Assembly: GCF_009828835.1 (NCBI RefSeq)
Contig: NZ_WTTB01000003.1
Span: forward strand, 1-64,000
From: Erysipelothrix urinaevulpis
Lineage (GTDB): Bacteria; Bacillota_I; Bacilli_A; Erysipelotrichales; Erysipelotrichaceae
Direction: 5' to 3'
DNA length: 64,000 bases
The notes under the pieces were generated by a model. That model was not told where the DNA came from, searched no databases, and saw nothing but the letters and a program-made list of their open reading frames with translations. Of the stretch, positions 53,686-60,601 are shown one piece after another. The first letter of the stretch is position 1. Each line of letters begins with the position of its first letter. A program made the position numbers and the translations under genes.

Positions 53686-55002
53686 TTAATTTTGTTTGTA
53701 TTCTACCTTATTCGCAACAATGACGAATATTCCCCATAGAACAACTGAGAGCACTAAGTTAAACAATGCTAGCAAGGCTGCAGGGAACGAGAACCCTGTT
53801 GCCATCCATGCATAAATAACTGGTGGCATGACCCATGGAACTTCTAGGAATACTGGCGGAACTAATCCAATACTTGTTACACCATAAGCGATTGTCGCAA
53901 GGATTGCTGGTACGAAAATCCAAGGAATTAAATAAATAGGGTTAAGAACAATCGGTAATCCAAAGATTACTGGTTCGTTAATATTAAACACACCCATTGG
54001 CGCACTTAGCTTAGCTACAGCACGATCTTCTGCACGTTTTGAGAAGATTAAGATTGCAATAATTAAACCAATTGTTGCTCCTGAACCACCCATCCAAATA
54101 AAGGCATCAAATGATCCACGAGTCCAAATATGTGGTAAATCTTTAACAGAACGACTTGCGTTATATGCGTTTGTGTTTTCTGTCAAAGCAATTTTATAAA
54201 TTCCATCTAACGCTGGTGCTAATACGTTTGGACCATGTAATCCAAAGAACCAGAAGATTGAAACAAAAACTGTTAACATTAAGACTGATGCTAAACTCTG
54301 TGAAACGCTCAAGAATGGCATCTGTACGTATTTAAGAATTAAATCTCCAAGACCTGCTCCAAAGTATGTAGTTGTAACATATGCAATTGCACCGACAACA
54401 TATAAAGCAATTGTACCTGGAATGATCGAAGCAAACGCTTTTGAAACTGCTGGAGGTACTTCGTCCGGCAATTTAATTGTAATGTTTTTAATCATTAATT
54501 TTGAGAATGTAATGGTTGAAATAAAACCAACAATCATTGCAGTAAACAAGCCCTTAGCATCTAGATACGCCCAGTTCAAGAATCCCCATCCTGTAACTGC
54601 TGCATCAAATCCTTCAGGTGTAAATGTTGCAACTTGAGGTGTTACAATAATAAATGCTGAAAGTGAAACTAATCCACCTGCAAGCGGTGTAACATCATAT
54701 GCTTTCGCTAACTGATAACCAATCGCAAACGAGAAAACCAAGGCTAACATTGCTAAGGTTCCCCACCAAATGTTTCCGTTGATCCCAATTAACCAACTAA
54801 ATGCTTCTGTAATACCATCTAAACCAAACTTTCCTGGTAAATCTCTTACCAATGCGTTTAGTAATACTGCAATTGCTCCTGCCATCGTAATTGGCATGAT
54901 GCTAATAAATGCATCACGAATAGCAATTAAATGCTTTTGTGATCCAATTTTCATTGCAACTGGAACGAAGTGTTTTTCCATCCAGTTCGTAAACTTTTCC
55001 AT
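53686..55002 (-). CDS. PTS transporter IIC, cellobiose/lichenan type
   Basis: A 438-residue membrane subunit (IIC) of the lactose/cellobiose PTS class, which imports and delivers sugars for phosphorylation. About ten helices are visible. The opening MEKFTNWMEKHFVPVAMKIGSQKHLIAIRDAFISIMPITMAGA and the later NINEPVIFGLPIVLNPIYLIPWI are family signatures. IIA and IIB domains are absent, but separate genes lie at 59079 and 58017. The promoter carries a cre site and a GntR-type palindrome, which suggests catabolite repression plus specific repression. Confidence 0.93.
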   Translation of the reverse strand: MEKFTNWMEKHFVPVAMKIGSQKHLIAIRDAFISIMPITMAGAIAVLLNALVRDLPGKFGLDGITEAFSWLIGINGNIWWGTLAMLALVFSFAIGYQLAKAYDVTPLAGGLVSLSAFIIVTPQVATFTPEGFDAAVTGWGFLNWAYLDAKGLFTAMIVGFISTITFSKLMIKNITIKLPDEVPPAVSKAFASIIPGTIALYVVGAIAYVTTTYFGAGLGDLILKYVQMPFLSVSQSLASVLMLTVFVSIFWFFGLHGPNVLAPALDGIYKIALTENTNAYNASRSVKDLPHIWTRGSFDAFIWMGGSGATIGLIIAILIFSKRAEDRAVAKLSAPMGVFNINEPVIFGLPIVLNPIYLIPWIFVPAILATIAYGVTSIGLVPPVFLEVPWVMPPVIYAWMATGFSFPAALLALFNLVLSVVLWGIFVIVANKVEYKQN

Positions 55003-55076
55003 ATTTCCCTCTCCTTTTCGATCCTAAGATCTAATGTATCGTGTTGTGATATCGGCAACACTTTTTGTTTTCTTGC

Positions 55077-55088
55077 TGGTATATACCA
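55077..55088. promoter_or_regulatory. GntR-type operator palindrome at PTS IIC promoter
   Basis: TGGTATATACCA is a perfect 12-bp palindrome about 15 bases downstream of the -10 element, the expected place for a repressor. The GT...AC pattern suits HutC-subfamily regulators, such as the one at 52327-52986. Confidence 0.7.
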
Positions 55089-55101
55089 CAAGTACATTAA
55101 C

Positions 55102-55130
55102 AATATAGCATATGCTTTTAGGATTGTAAA
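55102..55130 (-). promoter_or_regulatory. PTS IIC promoter
   Basis: On the minus strand TTTACA (55130-55125), a 17-base spacer and TATATT (55107-55102). The -35 element lies within a cre-like site. Confidence 0.75.
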
Positions 55131-55138
55131 CGATTTCA
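55124..55138. promoter_or_regulatory. cre site (CcpA binding) overlapping the PTS IIC promoter
   Basis: TTGTAAACGATTTCA fits the catabolite-responsive element consensus WTGNAANCGNWNNCW at every fixed position. It covers the -35 element and should cause repression by CcpA when preferred sugars are present. The gene for CcpA is not in the window. Confidence 0.75.
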
Positions 55139-55299
55139 GAGTAAATAATGTTTTTTTTGTGTGATGGCCTTTATATGATATTTGTAGATACCGCTTAAAG
55201 ACTGCATATTCATCATTTTTATAATCAATATTCTTTTATCAATTTATTAATTATCAACGTTTCTATAGACATTTTTTCATTAACTGGACCAACTCATCG

Positions 55300-55311
55300 T
55301 GGTATACCACC
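55300..55311. promoter_or_regulatory. Second GntR-type palindrome, upstream of the methyltransferase gene
   Basis: GTGGTATACCAC is a perfect 12-bp palindrome sharing GTGGTATA with the site at 55077. It is 80 bp upstream of the methyltransferase gene and about 190 bp upstream of the PTS IIC promoter. It may serve either direction or allow looping. The rest of the 378-base gap (55003-55380) is AT-rich with no other clear element. Confidence 0.5.
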
Positions 55312-55380
55312 CTCATAAAACCATAGCAATTCACCTCGATTATCGATACAATATGTCTAAACACAAAAAAGGAGAACAAC

Positions 55381-56055
55381 ATGAATAATCAAATTTTTGA
55401 TCAGTCATCAAATGAATACGATGAATGGTTAACCACTCATTTAGGAAATCATATCCATACTTTGGAATTAGAAACACTCTTTAAATCAATTACAATCAAT
55501 CCCGGACAGACTTTTCTTGAAATCGGTGTCGGAACTGGAAATATTGCTAAAGAATTACTGAATGCGGGTGCCCATGTCACAGGCATCGATGTTTCAAAAA
55601 ACATGTTAGATGTCGCAAAACAAAAATTCAAACACAACGAGATTGAACTACATCACATGAACGCAGACAAGCTTTTATTTTCAGACTCTAACTTCGACTC
55701 TACCATTGCATTTACATCATTAGAATTTATGGATGATCTCATCGCTACTATTCAAGAAATGAAACGCGTAACCAAAAAAGATGGACAAATTATTGTCGGT
55801 TTTTTGAATCAAGGAAGTCGATGGGTCAACATGTACGAATCCGAAGCAATGAAAGGCAGCGTTTATGATTATGCTACATTTTATACAAAAGATGAGTTAG
55901 AAAAAGATTTTTCATTGCCAATTACTTCTTATCAAGAAACACTATTTACACCACCTGGACTCCTTGATGATTGTTATACAACTGAATCAAATACCTTTTA
56001 CCAACATCAGAATGAACGCGGTGGTTTTGCAGTAATCGTTTTTATAAACAAATAG
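55381..56055 (+). CDS. Class I SAM-dependent methyltransferase
   Basis: A 224-residue methyltransferase of the UbiE/Coq5-like small-molecule type. The SAM-binding glycine motif is TFLEIGVGTGNIAKELLNAG (near 45-64) and motif II is HVTGIDVSKNML. FDSTIAFTSLEFMDDL and the later motif KKDGQIIVGFLNQGS complete the fold. The substrate cannot be told. AAAGGAG precedes the ATG. A small gap of 35 bases leads to tag, in the same direction. Confidence 0.87.
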   Translation: MNNQIFDQSSNEYDEWLTTHLGNHIHTLELETLFKSITINPGQTFLEIGVGTGNIAKELLNAGAHVTGIDVSKNMLDVAKQKFKHNEIELHHMNADKLLFSDSNFDSTIAFTSLEFMDDLIATIQEMKRVTKKDGQIIVGFLNQGSRWVNMYESEAMKGSVYDYATFYTKDELEKDFSLPITSYQETLFTPPGLLDDCYTTESNTFYQHQNERGGFAVIVFINK

Positions 56056-56090
56056 ACTTTGTGATATAATAATTCAAAAGGAGAGTCACT

Positions 56091-56645
56091 ATGATAAAGC
56101 GATGTGATTGGGCAAACCATAGTCCACAAGAAATATATTATCATGATAACGAATGGGGAATCCCCGTTCACGATGATAACAAACTTTTTGAAATGTTGAT
56201 TCTAGAAAGTATGCAAGCTGGCCTCAGTTGGTCAACGATCTTATCAAAAAGAGAAACACTCAAAGAAGCCTATGATAACTTTGACTATAAAATAATTGCA
56301 ACCTATGATGATAATAAATACCATGAGTTACTCAACAATCCAGGAATTATTAGAAATAAACTAAAAATTAAATCTGTTATTACAAATGCTCATGCCTTTA
56401 TGGAGATTCAAGAATCTTTTGGTTCCTTTGATCAATATATTTGGAACTTTGTTGATGGGACAACCATCAATAATTCTTGGAATAGTATTGATGAGGTCCC
56501 TGCAAAATCAGATTTATCCATTCAAATAAGTCAAGATTTAAAGAAACGAGGCTTCAAATTTCTAGGCCCTACAACCGTTTATGCTTTTATGCAAGCAACG
56601 GGTTTGGTCAATGATCATATGAATTATTGTTTTAAAAAGAAATAA
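56091..56645 (+). CDS. tag: DNA-3-methyladenine glycosylase I
   Basis: A 184-residue repair enzyme that removes 3-methyladenine from alkylated DNA. The Tag signatures are RCDWANHSPQEIYYHDNEWGIPV (N-terminus, with a zinc cysteine and the catalytic region), LESMQAGLSWSTILSKRE, NPGIIRNKLKIKSVITNA and GFKFLGPTTVYAFMQATGLVNDH at the C-terminus. Length is normal. GGAGAG precedes the ATG. A terminator follows. Confidence 0.95.
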   Translation: MIKRCDWANHSPQEIYYHDNEWGIPVHDDNKLFEMLILESMQAGLSWSTILSKRETLKEAYDNFDYKIIATYDDNKYHELLNNPGIIRNKLKIKSVITNAHAFMEIQESFGSFDQYIWNFVDGTTINNSWNSIDEVPAKSDLSIQISQDLKKRGFKFLGPTTVYAFMQATGLVNDHMNYCFKKK

Positions 56646-56654
56646 AATTTCAAA

Positions 56655-56690
56655 AAAGCTGAGACAAATTTATTTTGTCCCAGCTTTTAT
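56655..56690 (+). terminator. Terminator after tag
   Basis: AAAGCTG.GACAAA and TTTGTC.CAGCTTTT pair with a small loop and are followed by a T-rich tail. Confidence 0.8.
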
Positions 56691-56701
56691 TATATATATT
56701 A

Positions 56702-56778
56702 TGGCGCGACTGAAAGGAATCGAACCTTCGACCTAGTGCTTAGGAGGCACTTGCTCTATCCTACTGAGCTACAGCCGC
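56702..56778 (-). tRNA. tRNA-Arg (anticodon CCT)
   Basis: On the minus strand the acceptor stem is GCGGCTG with CAGTCGC, the anticodon loop is CTCCTAA within AGTGC/GCACT, and CCA is encoded. It reads AGG codons. Confidence 0.95.
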
Positions 56779-56797
56779 ATGAGTAAAGACGTAGACC

Positions 56798-57277
56798 TTA
56801 GTCCCGCCTCATACGCTCATAAAGTTCCTTTGCAACAAATTCAGGCACAAAATCTTTTAAATCAGCACCATAACTTGCTAACTCACGTGCAACAGATGAT
56901 GATATATATGAATATTTTGGAGATGCTACTAGAAATAATGTTTCAACATTTGGATTTAAAACTCGATTAGCAGTTGCTTGTTGAAGTTCAAGTTCATAAT
57001 CCATCACCGCTCTGATTCCACGAACGAGAACACTACAATTCATCTTCGCAGCAAAATCAACCGTTAATCCATGGCCAATCACAACCTCAACATTTTTAAG
57101 ATGTCCAATTGATTTTTCCACCAACTCTAATCGTTCATCCATTGTAAAAGTCCCTAATTTACTATCATTAAGCATGATTGCGACGACAACTTGATCAAAC
57201 TTTGCTGAGCAACGTTCTATTAAGTCAATATGACCAATTGTAATCGGATCAAACGATCCTGGATACATTACTTTCAT
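56798..57277 (-). CDS. coaD: Phosphopantetheine adenylyltransferase
   Basis: A 159-residue enzyme of coenzyme A synthesis. The nucleotidyltransferase motif GxxH is His16 in MKVMYPGSFDPITIGH, and the second motif is YSYISSSVARELASYG near 120. RGIRAVMDYELELQQA binds the pantetheine substrate. The ATG at 57277 (MKVMYPG) follows AGAGGTGG; an upstream extension to 57364 overlaps a terminator hairpin. Confidence 0.96.
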   Translation of the reverse strand: MKVMYPGSFDPITIGHIDLIERCSAKFDQVVVAIMLNDSKLGTFTMDERLELVEKSIGHLKNVEVVIGHGLTVDFAAKMNCSVLVRGIRAVMDYELELQQATANRVLNPNVETLFLVASPKYSYISSSVARELASYGADLKDFVPEFVAKELYERMRRD

Positions 57278-57317
57278 AGTGCCACCTCTTTCCTTTATGA
57301 TTATACAACAGTTCATA

Positions 57318-57355
57318 AAAAAAAGAAACGCACTTGGGATACGTTTCTTTATTAG
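57318..57355 (-). terminator. Terminator between the flavodoxin gene and coaD
   Basis: On the minus strand AAAGAAACG and CGTTTCTTT pair around an 11-base loop, followed by eight T residues. It likely ends transcription coming from the flavodoxin gene. Confidence 0.8.
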
Positions 57356-57548
57356 AAATATCAATCATTTCAGGAAGGAAATATAGTAATACTATTTTCT
57401 ATGAGGAAATAGAGATTATGAATTTGATATTTCAATTTATTATAGTATAGATGTGATGGTCATCTATGGGACAATTATACCCTACACTTTTGTAAGAAGT
57501 CAATGAAATTTACATGAAAATGTAAAGTTTTCATTGTTTCATTTTGTT

Positions 57549-57971
57549 TCATTCAACGAAGAATATACGAACTTGCTCACGAATTGCATTAAGTTGCTCT
57601 TCTTCAGGATTCCACTGAACTTTAAGGGTCGCCATGATTTCACCTTCAGCATCTTCAACTTCTTTGGACCACGAATTCATCCACTCGCCACCGCCCCAAT
57701 CATAAGAACCAAACAACACAACTTTCTTATTTGCTAAGAGTGGTTTGATATCTTCAAAGAAAGGTCTAAACTCTAATTCTTCTATATCCTCACCCGTCAT
57801 CGCAGGCGATCCTAAAAATACCCAATCTGCCTCTTCAACATCACTAATTTCTGCATCACCCACAAAATCAAAACTCGGATCAAATCCCAATGACTCTAAC
57901 TCATCCATAATTGTTTCAGCCATCATTTGTGTATTTCCTGTTCCTGTCCAATAGACAATTGCTTGTTTCAT
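57549..57971 (-). CDS. Flavodoxin
   Basis: A 140-residue acidic electron carrier with FMN. The phosphate loop is TGTGNT (9-14), and the two flavin loops follow (FLGSPAMTGED near 53, FGSYDWGGGEWMNSW near 87-101). It replaces ferredoxin for low-potential reactions. A terminator after the PTS IIB gene is directly upstream, so it is not certain that the two share a transcript. The 189 bases after the gene hold only small AT-rich hairpins and the coaD-side terminator. Confidence 0.95.
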   Translation of the reverse strand: MKQAIVYWTGTGNTQMMAETIMDELESLGFDPSFDFVGDAEISDVEEADWVFLGSPAMTGEDIEELEFRPFFEDIKPLLANKKVVLFGSYDWGGGEWMNSWSKEVEDAEGEIMATLKVQWNPEEEQLNAIREQVRIFFVE

Positions 57972-57992
57972 ATAAAAACCTCCCTAAACAAG

Positions 57993-58018
57993 AAAAAATG
58001 TTAGACAAGCTAACATTT
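57993..58018 (-). terminator. Terminator after PTS IIB
   Basis: AATGTTAG and CTAACATT pair around a five-base loop and are followed by six T residues on the minus strand. It begins inside the stop codon of the PTS IIB gene. Confidence 0.8.
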
Positions 58019-58319
58019 AATCACCTAATACTTCTTTGACTTGTTTTACGACTGCTTCACCATTCATCATACCATATGCTGCCATATCAATGACTTCAAC
58101 TGGTTTTCCTGGTAATTGTTTTTGAACTGCACTTAAGTTAAAACGAACTTGAGGTCCTAGCAAGATAATATCTGCATCAGCACCTTCTCTGCTTGCCTCA
58201 CTGACTGAGTAAGCTTCAATGTCTGCTTCATAACCTTGAGCTGCAGCTGCTTCACGCATTTTTGTAACAAGTAAGCTTGTTGACATTCCTGCTGAACATA
58301 ACAATACAATTTTTCTCAT
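58017..58319 (-). CDS. PTS transporter IIB, cellobiose type
   Basis: A 100-residue cytoplasmic IIB subunit of the lactose/cellobiose PTS class. Cys8 in IVLLCSAGMSTS carries the phosphoryl group that is passed to the incoming sugar. ILLGPQVRF matches the second conserved loop. It probably works with the IIC at 53686 and the IIA at 59079. AAGGAGGG precedes the start, and a promoter lies at 58347-58375. Confidence 0.95.
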   Translation of the reverse strand: MRKIVLLCSAGMSTSLLVTKMREAAAAQGYEADIEAYSVSEASREGADADIILLGPQVRFNLSAVQKQLPGKPVEVIDMAAYGMMNGEAVVKQVKEVLGD

Positions 58320-58346
58320 AATACAATACCCTCCTTAGTCTTCCAT

Positions 58347-58375
58347 ATTATAACAACATTAAATCGTTTAGTCTA
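58347..58375 (-). promoter_or_regulatory. PTS IIB promoter
   Basis: On the minus strand TAGACT (58375-58370), a 17-base spacer and TATAAT (58352-58347), with an extended TG before the -10 element. Confidence 0.7.
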
Positions 58376-58437
58376 GATAAAGTCCTTGATAAATAGTATG
58401 TGTGATAAATTAGACAATTCCACTCAATACTCCCAAA

Positions 58438-58881
58438 CTACTTTTTTTGATAACGCTTTCCTGAAAATCGTTCCTGGATATATTCAACATCAGCTAATGG
58501 TAAACGAACTTTAACTTCAGTCCCTTGAATCGCAAGCATTAATTTTCCTTTTTCGTAACGAACATGACTAACATGTTTGGTTAAAAACATGTGTTCAAGT
58601 AAGTAAATCATATTCTTACCCACAAACACATAACGGCGTGTATGTAAAAACGTCACAACAATCATGACTTGACCTAAAATCATAAGTTTAAATGAATTTG
58701 CCTCATTTGCTTTACTCACTAAAACAAATAAATCAAGAGCCACAACAACGAATAGCTCAACCCAAGAACGAAGATTGAGTTTCAATTCAATACTCGGATC
58801 AGTTTTTTTAGCTCTTGAAATCTTATATGAAACAATCACTAACAGTGCAAGTAAAATTAACTTAACCAATATATGTACCAT
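58438..58881 (-). CDS. Small membrane protein with PH-like C-terminus
   Basis: A 147-residue protein I do not recognise. It has three hydrophobic segments (HILVKLILLALLVIVSYKI, WVELFVVVALDLFVLVS, MILGQVMIVVTFLHT). These are followed by a soluble tail of about 50 residues with a beta-strand pattern (YVFVGKNMIYLLEHMF, GKLMLAIQGTEVKVRLPLADVEYIQ) resembling a bacterial PH-like domain. The start at 58881 follows ATGAGGG. It sits between the PTS IIB and IIA genes but shows no link to sugar transport. Confidence 0.55.
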   Translation of the reverse strand: MVHILVKLILLALLVIVSYKISRAKKTDPSIELKLNLRSWVELFVVVALDLFVLVSKANEANSFKLMILGQVMIVVTFLHTRRYVFVGKNMIYLLEHMFLTKHVSHVRYEKGKLMLAIQGTEVKVRLPLADVEYIQERFSGKRYQKK

Positions 58882-58994
58882 AAACACCCTCATTTCTATG
58901 AAACATTATAACATAAAAATATGAGGTTCTAACATCAGAATCAGGCTCAATAAACAACCATATTTACGAAACTAATTTTTAACACACAGGTTTA

Positions 58995-59033
58995 CAAAAA
59001 AAACTACCGCACCCTAAAGTGTGGTAGTTTTGA
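58995..59033 (-). terminator. Terminator after PTS IIA
   Basis: AACTACC.CAC and GTG.GGTAGTT pair around a short loop, followed by about eight T residues on the minus strand. The remaining gap holds no other visible element. Confidence 0.85.
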
Positions 59034-59078
59034 TTTTAACCTTGCTAGAATGATTCCTAACAATACTTTTTAAAAAAC

Positions 59079-59390
59079 TTATTTAATTTTTTTATGAATG
59101 TCAATTAATTCTGCTGCAATAATTTTTAAAACTTCTGCACTCATCATTTGATCTTCAGCATGGATTAACAATAAGTTAATGTCTGTTGAACCTTCGTTTT
59201 GTGCTTCTTGTTGGATTAATTGCGCATGAACACGGTGTCCTTCAACAAATTGCTCTTCACCTTCTGCCATTAATTCTTCTGCGCGGTCGAAGTCTCCTTC
59301 TTTTGCAGCTGCAATTGCTTCAACAAAGCTTGAGCGTGCTGAACCGTTAAATGAAATCATTTGAAAACTTAGTAATTCGATACCTTCCAT
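59079..59390 (-). CDS. PTS transporter IIA, lactose/cellobiose type
   Basis: A 103-residue helical IIA subunit. His77 in LLLIHAEDQMM accepts phosphate from HPr, and Asp80 sits where the trimer-stabilising metal binds in this class. ELLSFQMISFNGSARS and AAAKEGDFDRAEELM are typical. It passes phosphate to IIB (58017). An extended -10 element (TGCTATAAT, 59425-59417) lies upstream, so it is transcribed separately from IIB and IIC. Confidence 0.95.
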   Translation of the reverse strand: MEGIELLSFQMISFNGSARSSFVEAIAAAKEGDFDRAEELMAEGEEQFVEGHRVHAQLIQQEAQNEGSTDINLLLIHAEDQMMSAEVLKIIAAELIDIHKKIK

Positions 59391-59474
59391 CTTAATTCTC
59401 CTTTACTATCTTTACCATTATAGCATACTTTAATCCGATGATTTAGTAAACACTCTTGTGCTATAATTATCATA

Positions 59475-59550
59475 TGGTGCCGACTAGAGGACTTGAACCC
59501 CCAACCTACTGATTACGATTCAGTTGCTCTACCAATTGAGCTAAGTCGGC
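59475..59550 (-). tRNA. tRNA-Thr (anticodon CGT)
   Basis: On the minus strand the acceptor GCCGACT pairs with AGTCGGC, the anticodon loop is ATCGTAA within ACTGA/TCAGT, and CCA is encoded. It reads ACG codons. Confidence 0.95.
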
Positions 59551-59605
59551 CTGCAAGAATTATATTAATTTTTGACACAAATTGCAAGTTAAAGGAGGAA
59601 GTCTT

Positions 59606-60112
59606 ATGAAATTATATATTAAACAGAAAGTCTTTACGTATAAAGACAAGTTTGAAGTTAGAAATGAACACTTTGATTTAGAATATAAAGTTGCGGGTAA
59701 ACTTTTTGCTTTGTCAAAAAGATTTAATGTTGAGGATTCAAAGGGAAAAAGAGTTGCTAGCATCAAGAAAAAAATCTTTACCTTTAGACCTCATTACAAA
59801 ATTACCATTGGCGATGAAACTTATACACTAAAACGTAACATCACTTTTTTTAAACACAAATATGTTATGAGTAACCTAAACTGGGTAACCTCTGGTGACT
59901 TTATTAATCGAAAGTATTCAATCAAAGATAAAAATACGACGATTATGAGCATGCAAAAACAATGGTTCAAATGGGGCGATAGCTATGAATTATCGATCAA
60001 CCATCAACAAAATGCATTACTGAGTCTTTGTATCGCTATCGCAATTGATGCTGAACTTGCATCCGATAAAAAAATGGTTCGAAACAATCAACCCAAAAAT
60101 ACAGCTGCCTAA
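59606..60112 (+). CDS. LURP-one-related (LOR/DUF567) protein
   Basis: A 168-residue protein of the LURP-one-related family, built of beta-strands with the Tubby-like fold. Typical stretches are MKLYIKQKVFTYKDKFEVRNE, YKVAGKLFALSKRFNVEDSKGKRVASIKKK, FRPHYKI and YSIKDKNTTIMSMQKQ. No enzymatic role is known for bacterial members; membrane or lipid binding is suspected. The ATG at 59606 follows AAAGGAGG, and a terminator overlaps the stop codon. Confidence 0.85.
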   Translation: MKLYIKQKVFTYKDKFEVRNEHFDLEYKVAGKLFALSKRFNVEDSKGKRVASIKKKIFTFRPHYKITIGDETYTLKRNITFFKHKYVMSNLNWVTSGDFINRKYSIKDKNTTIMSMQKQWFKWGDSYELSINHQQNALLSLCIAIAIDAELASDKKMVRNNQPKNTAA

Positions 60113-60127
60113 GCAGCTGTATTTTTT
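60100..60127 (+). terminator. Terminator overlapping the LOR gene stop
   Basis: AATACAGCTGC and GCAGCTGTATT pair around CTAA, which contains the stop codon, and six T residues follow. Confidence 0.93.
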
Positions 60128-60536
60128 ATTCAGAACATTTATTTATATGATCAATGTGTAGTTCTTTGAAATCTGTTAGATCGCCCTTTGATCGCCTTAA
60201 TTCATGGCTTTCCAACTCAATAAGAACAATTTCAGCCGTCGATTGAATAATCGAACCAACTAAAAGATGTCCACCATAGACCTTGAAATTGGTATCACTC
60301 ACGGCTGTATGGAGATGCATTCCTTGATTCGATAAAGTCCCTTCCATTGAAACAATTTCAAAAGGACCCTCCATTGTAAATAAAACTTGATCATACCCTT
60401 TTCTAAAAACTACACGTTGAAAACTTCCAACACATGTGCCAATATATGCAGCTTTAATCTCATGTTTCTTACAGTAATTGTGTAAACTCAAAACAAGATC
60501 TTCGCCTGGTAATAAACGCATAACATGTTCTTTCAT
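60126..60536 (-). CDS. PPC/DUF296 domain protein
   Basis: A 136-residue protein consisting of a single PPC (DUF296) domain, known from plant AT-hook proteins and from bacteria. It has MRLLPGEDLVLSLHNYC, IGTCVGSFQRVVFRKG, MEGPFEIVSMEGTLS, HLHTAVSDTNFKVYGGHLLVGSII and AEIVLIELESHELRR. The histidines in HLHTAVSD and GGHL could bind metal. Bacterial function is not known. Start at 60536 follows AGGTGG. Confidence 0.88.
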   Translation of the reverse strand: MKEHVMRLLPGEDLVLSLHNYCKKHEIKAAYIGTCVGSFQRVVFRKGYDQVLFTMEGPFEIVSMEGTLSNQGMHLHTAVSDTNFKVYGGHLLVGSIIQSTAEIVLIELESHELRRSKGDLTDFKELHIDHINKCSE

Positions 60537-60569
60537 TAAAACCACCACCTAATCCTATTATACTCCATA

Positions 60570-60601
60570 ATAAAAAAAACACTCAATTAATTTGAGTGTT
60601 A
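60570..60601 (-). terminator. Terminator after the Na/Pi cotransporter gene
   Basis: AACACTCAA and TTGAGTGTT pair around a short loop, followed by eight T residues on the minus strand. It starts at the stop codon of the cotransporter gene. Confidence 0.9.
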
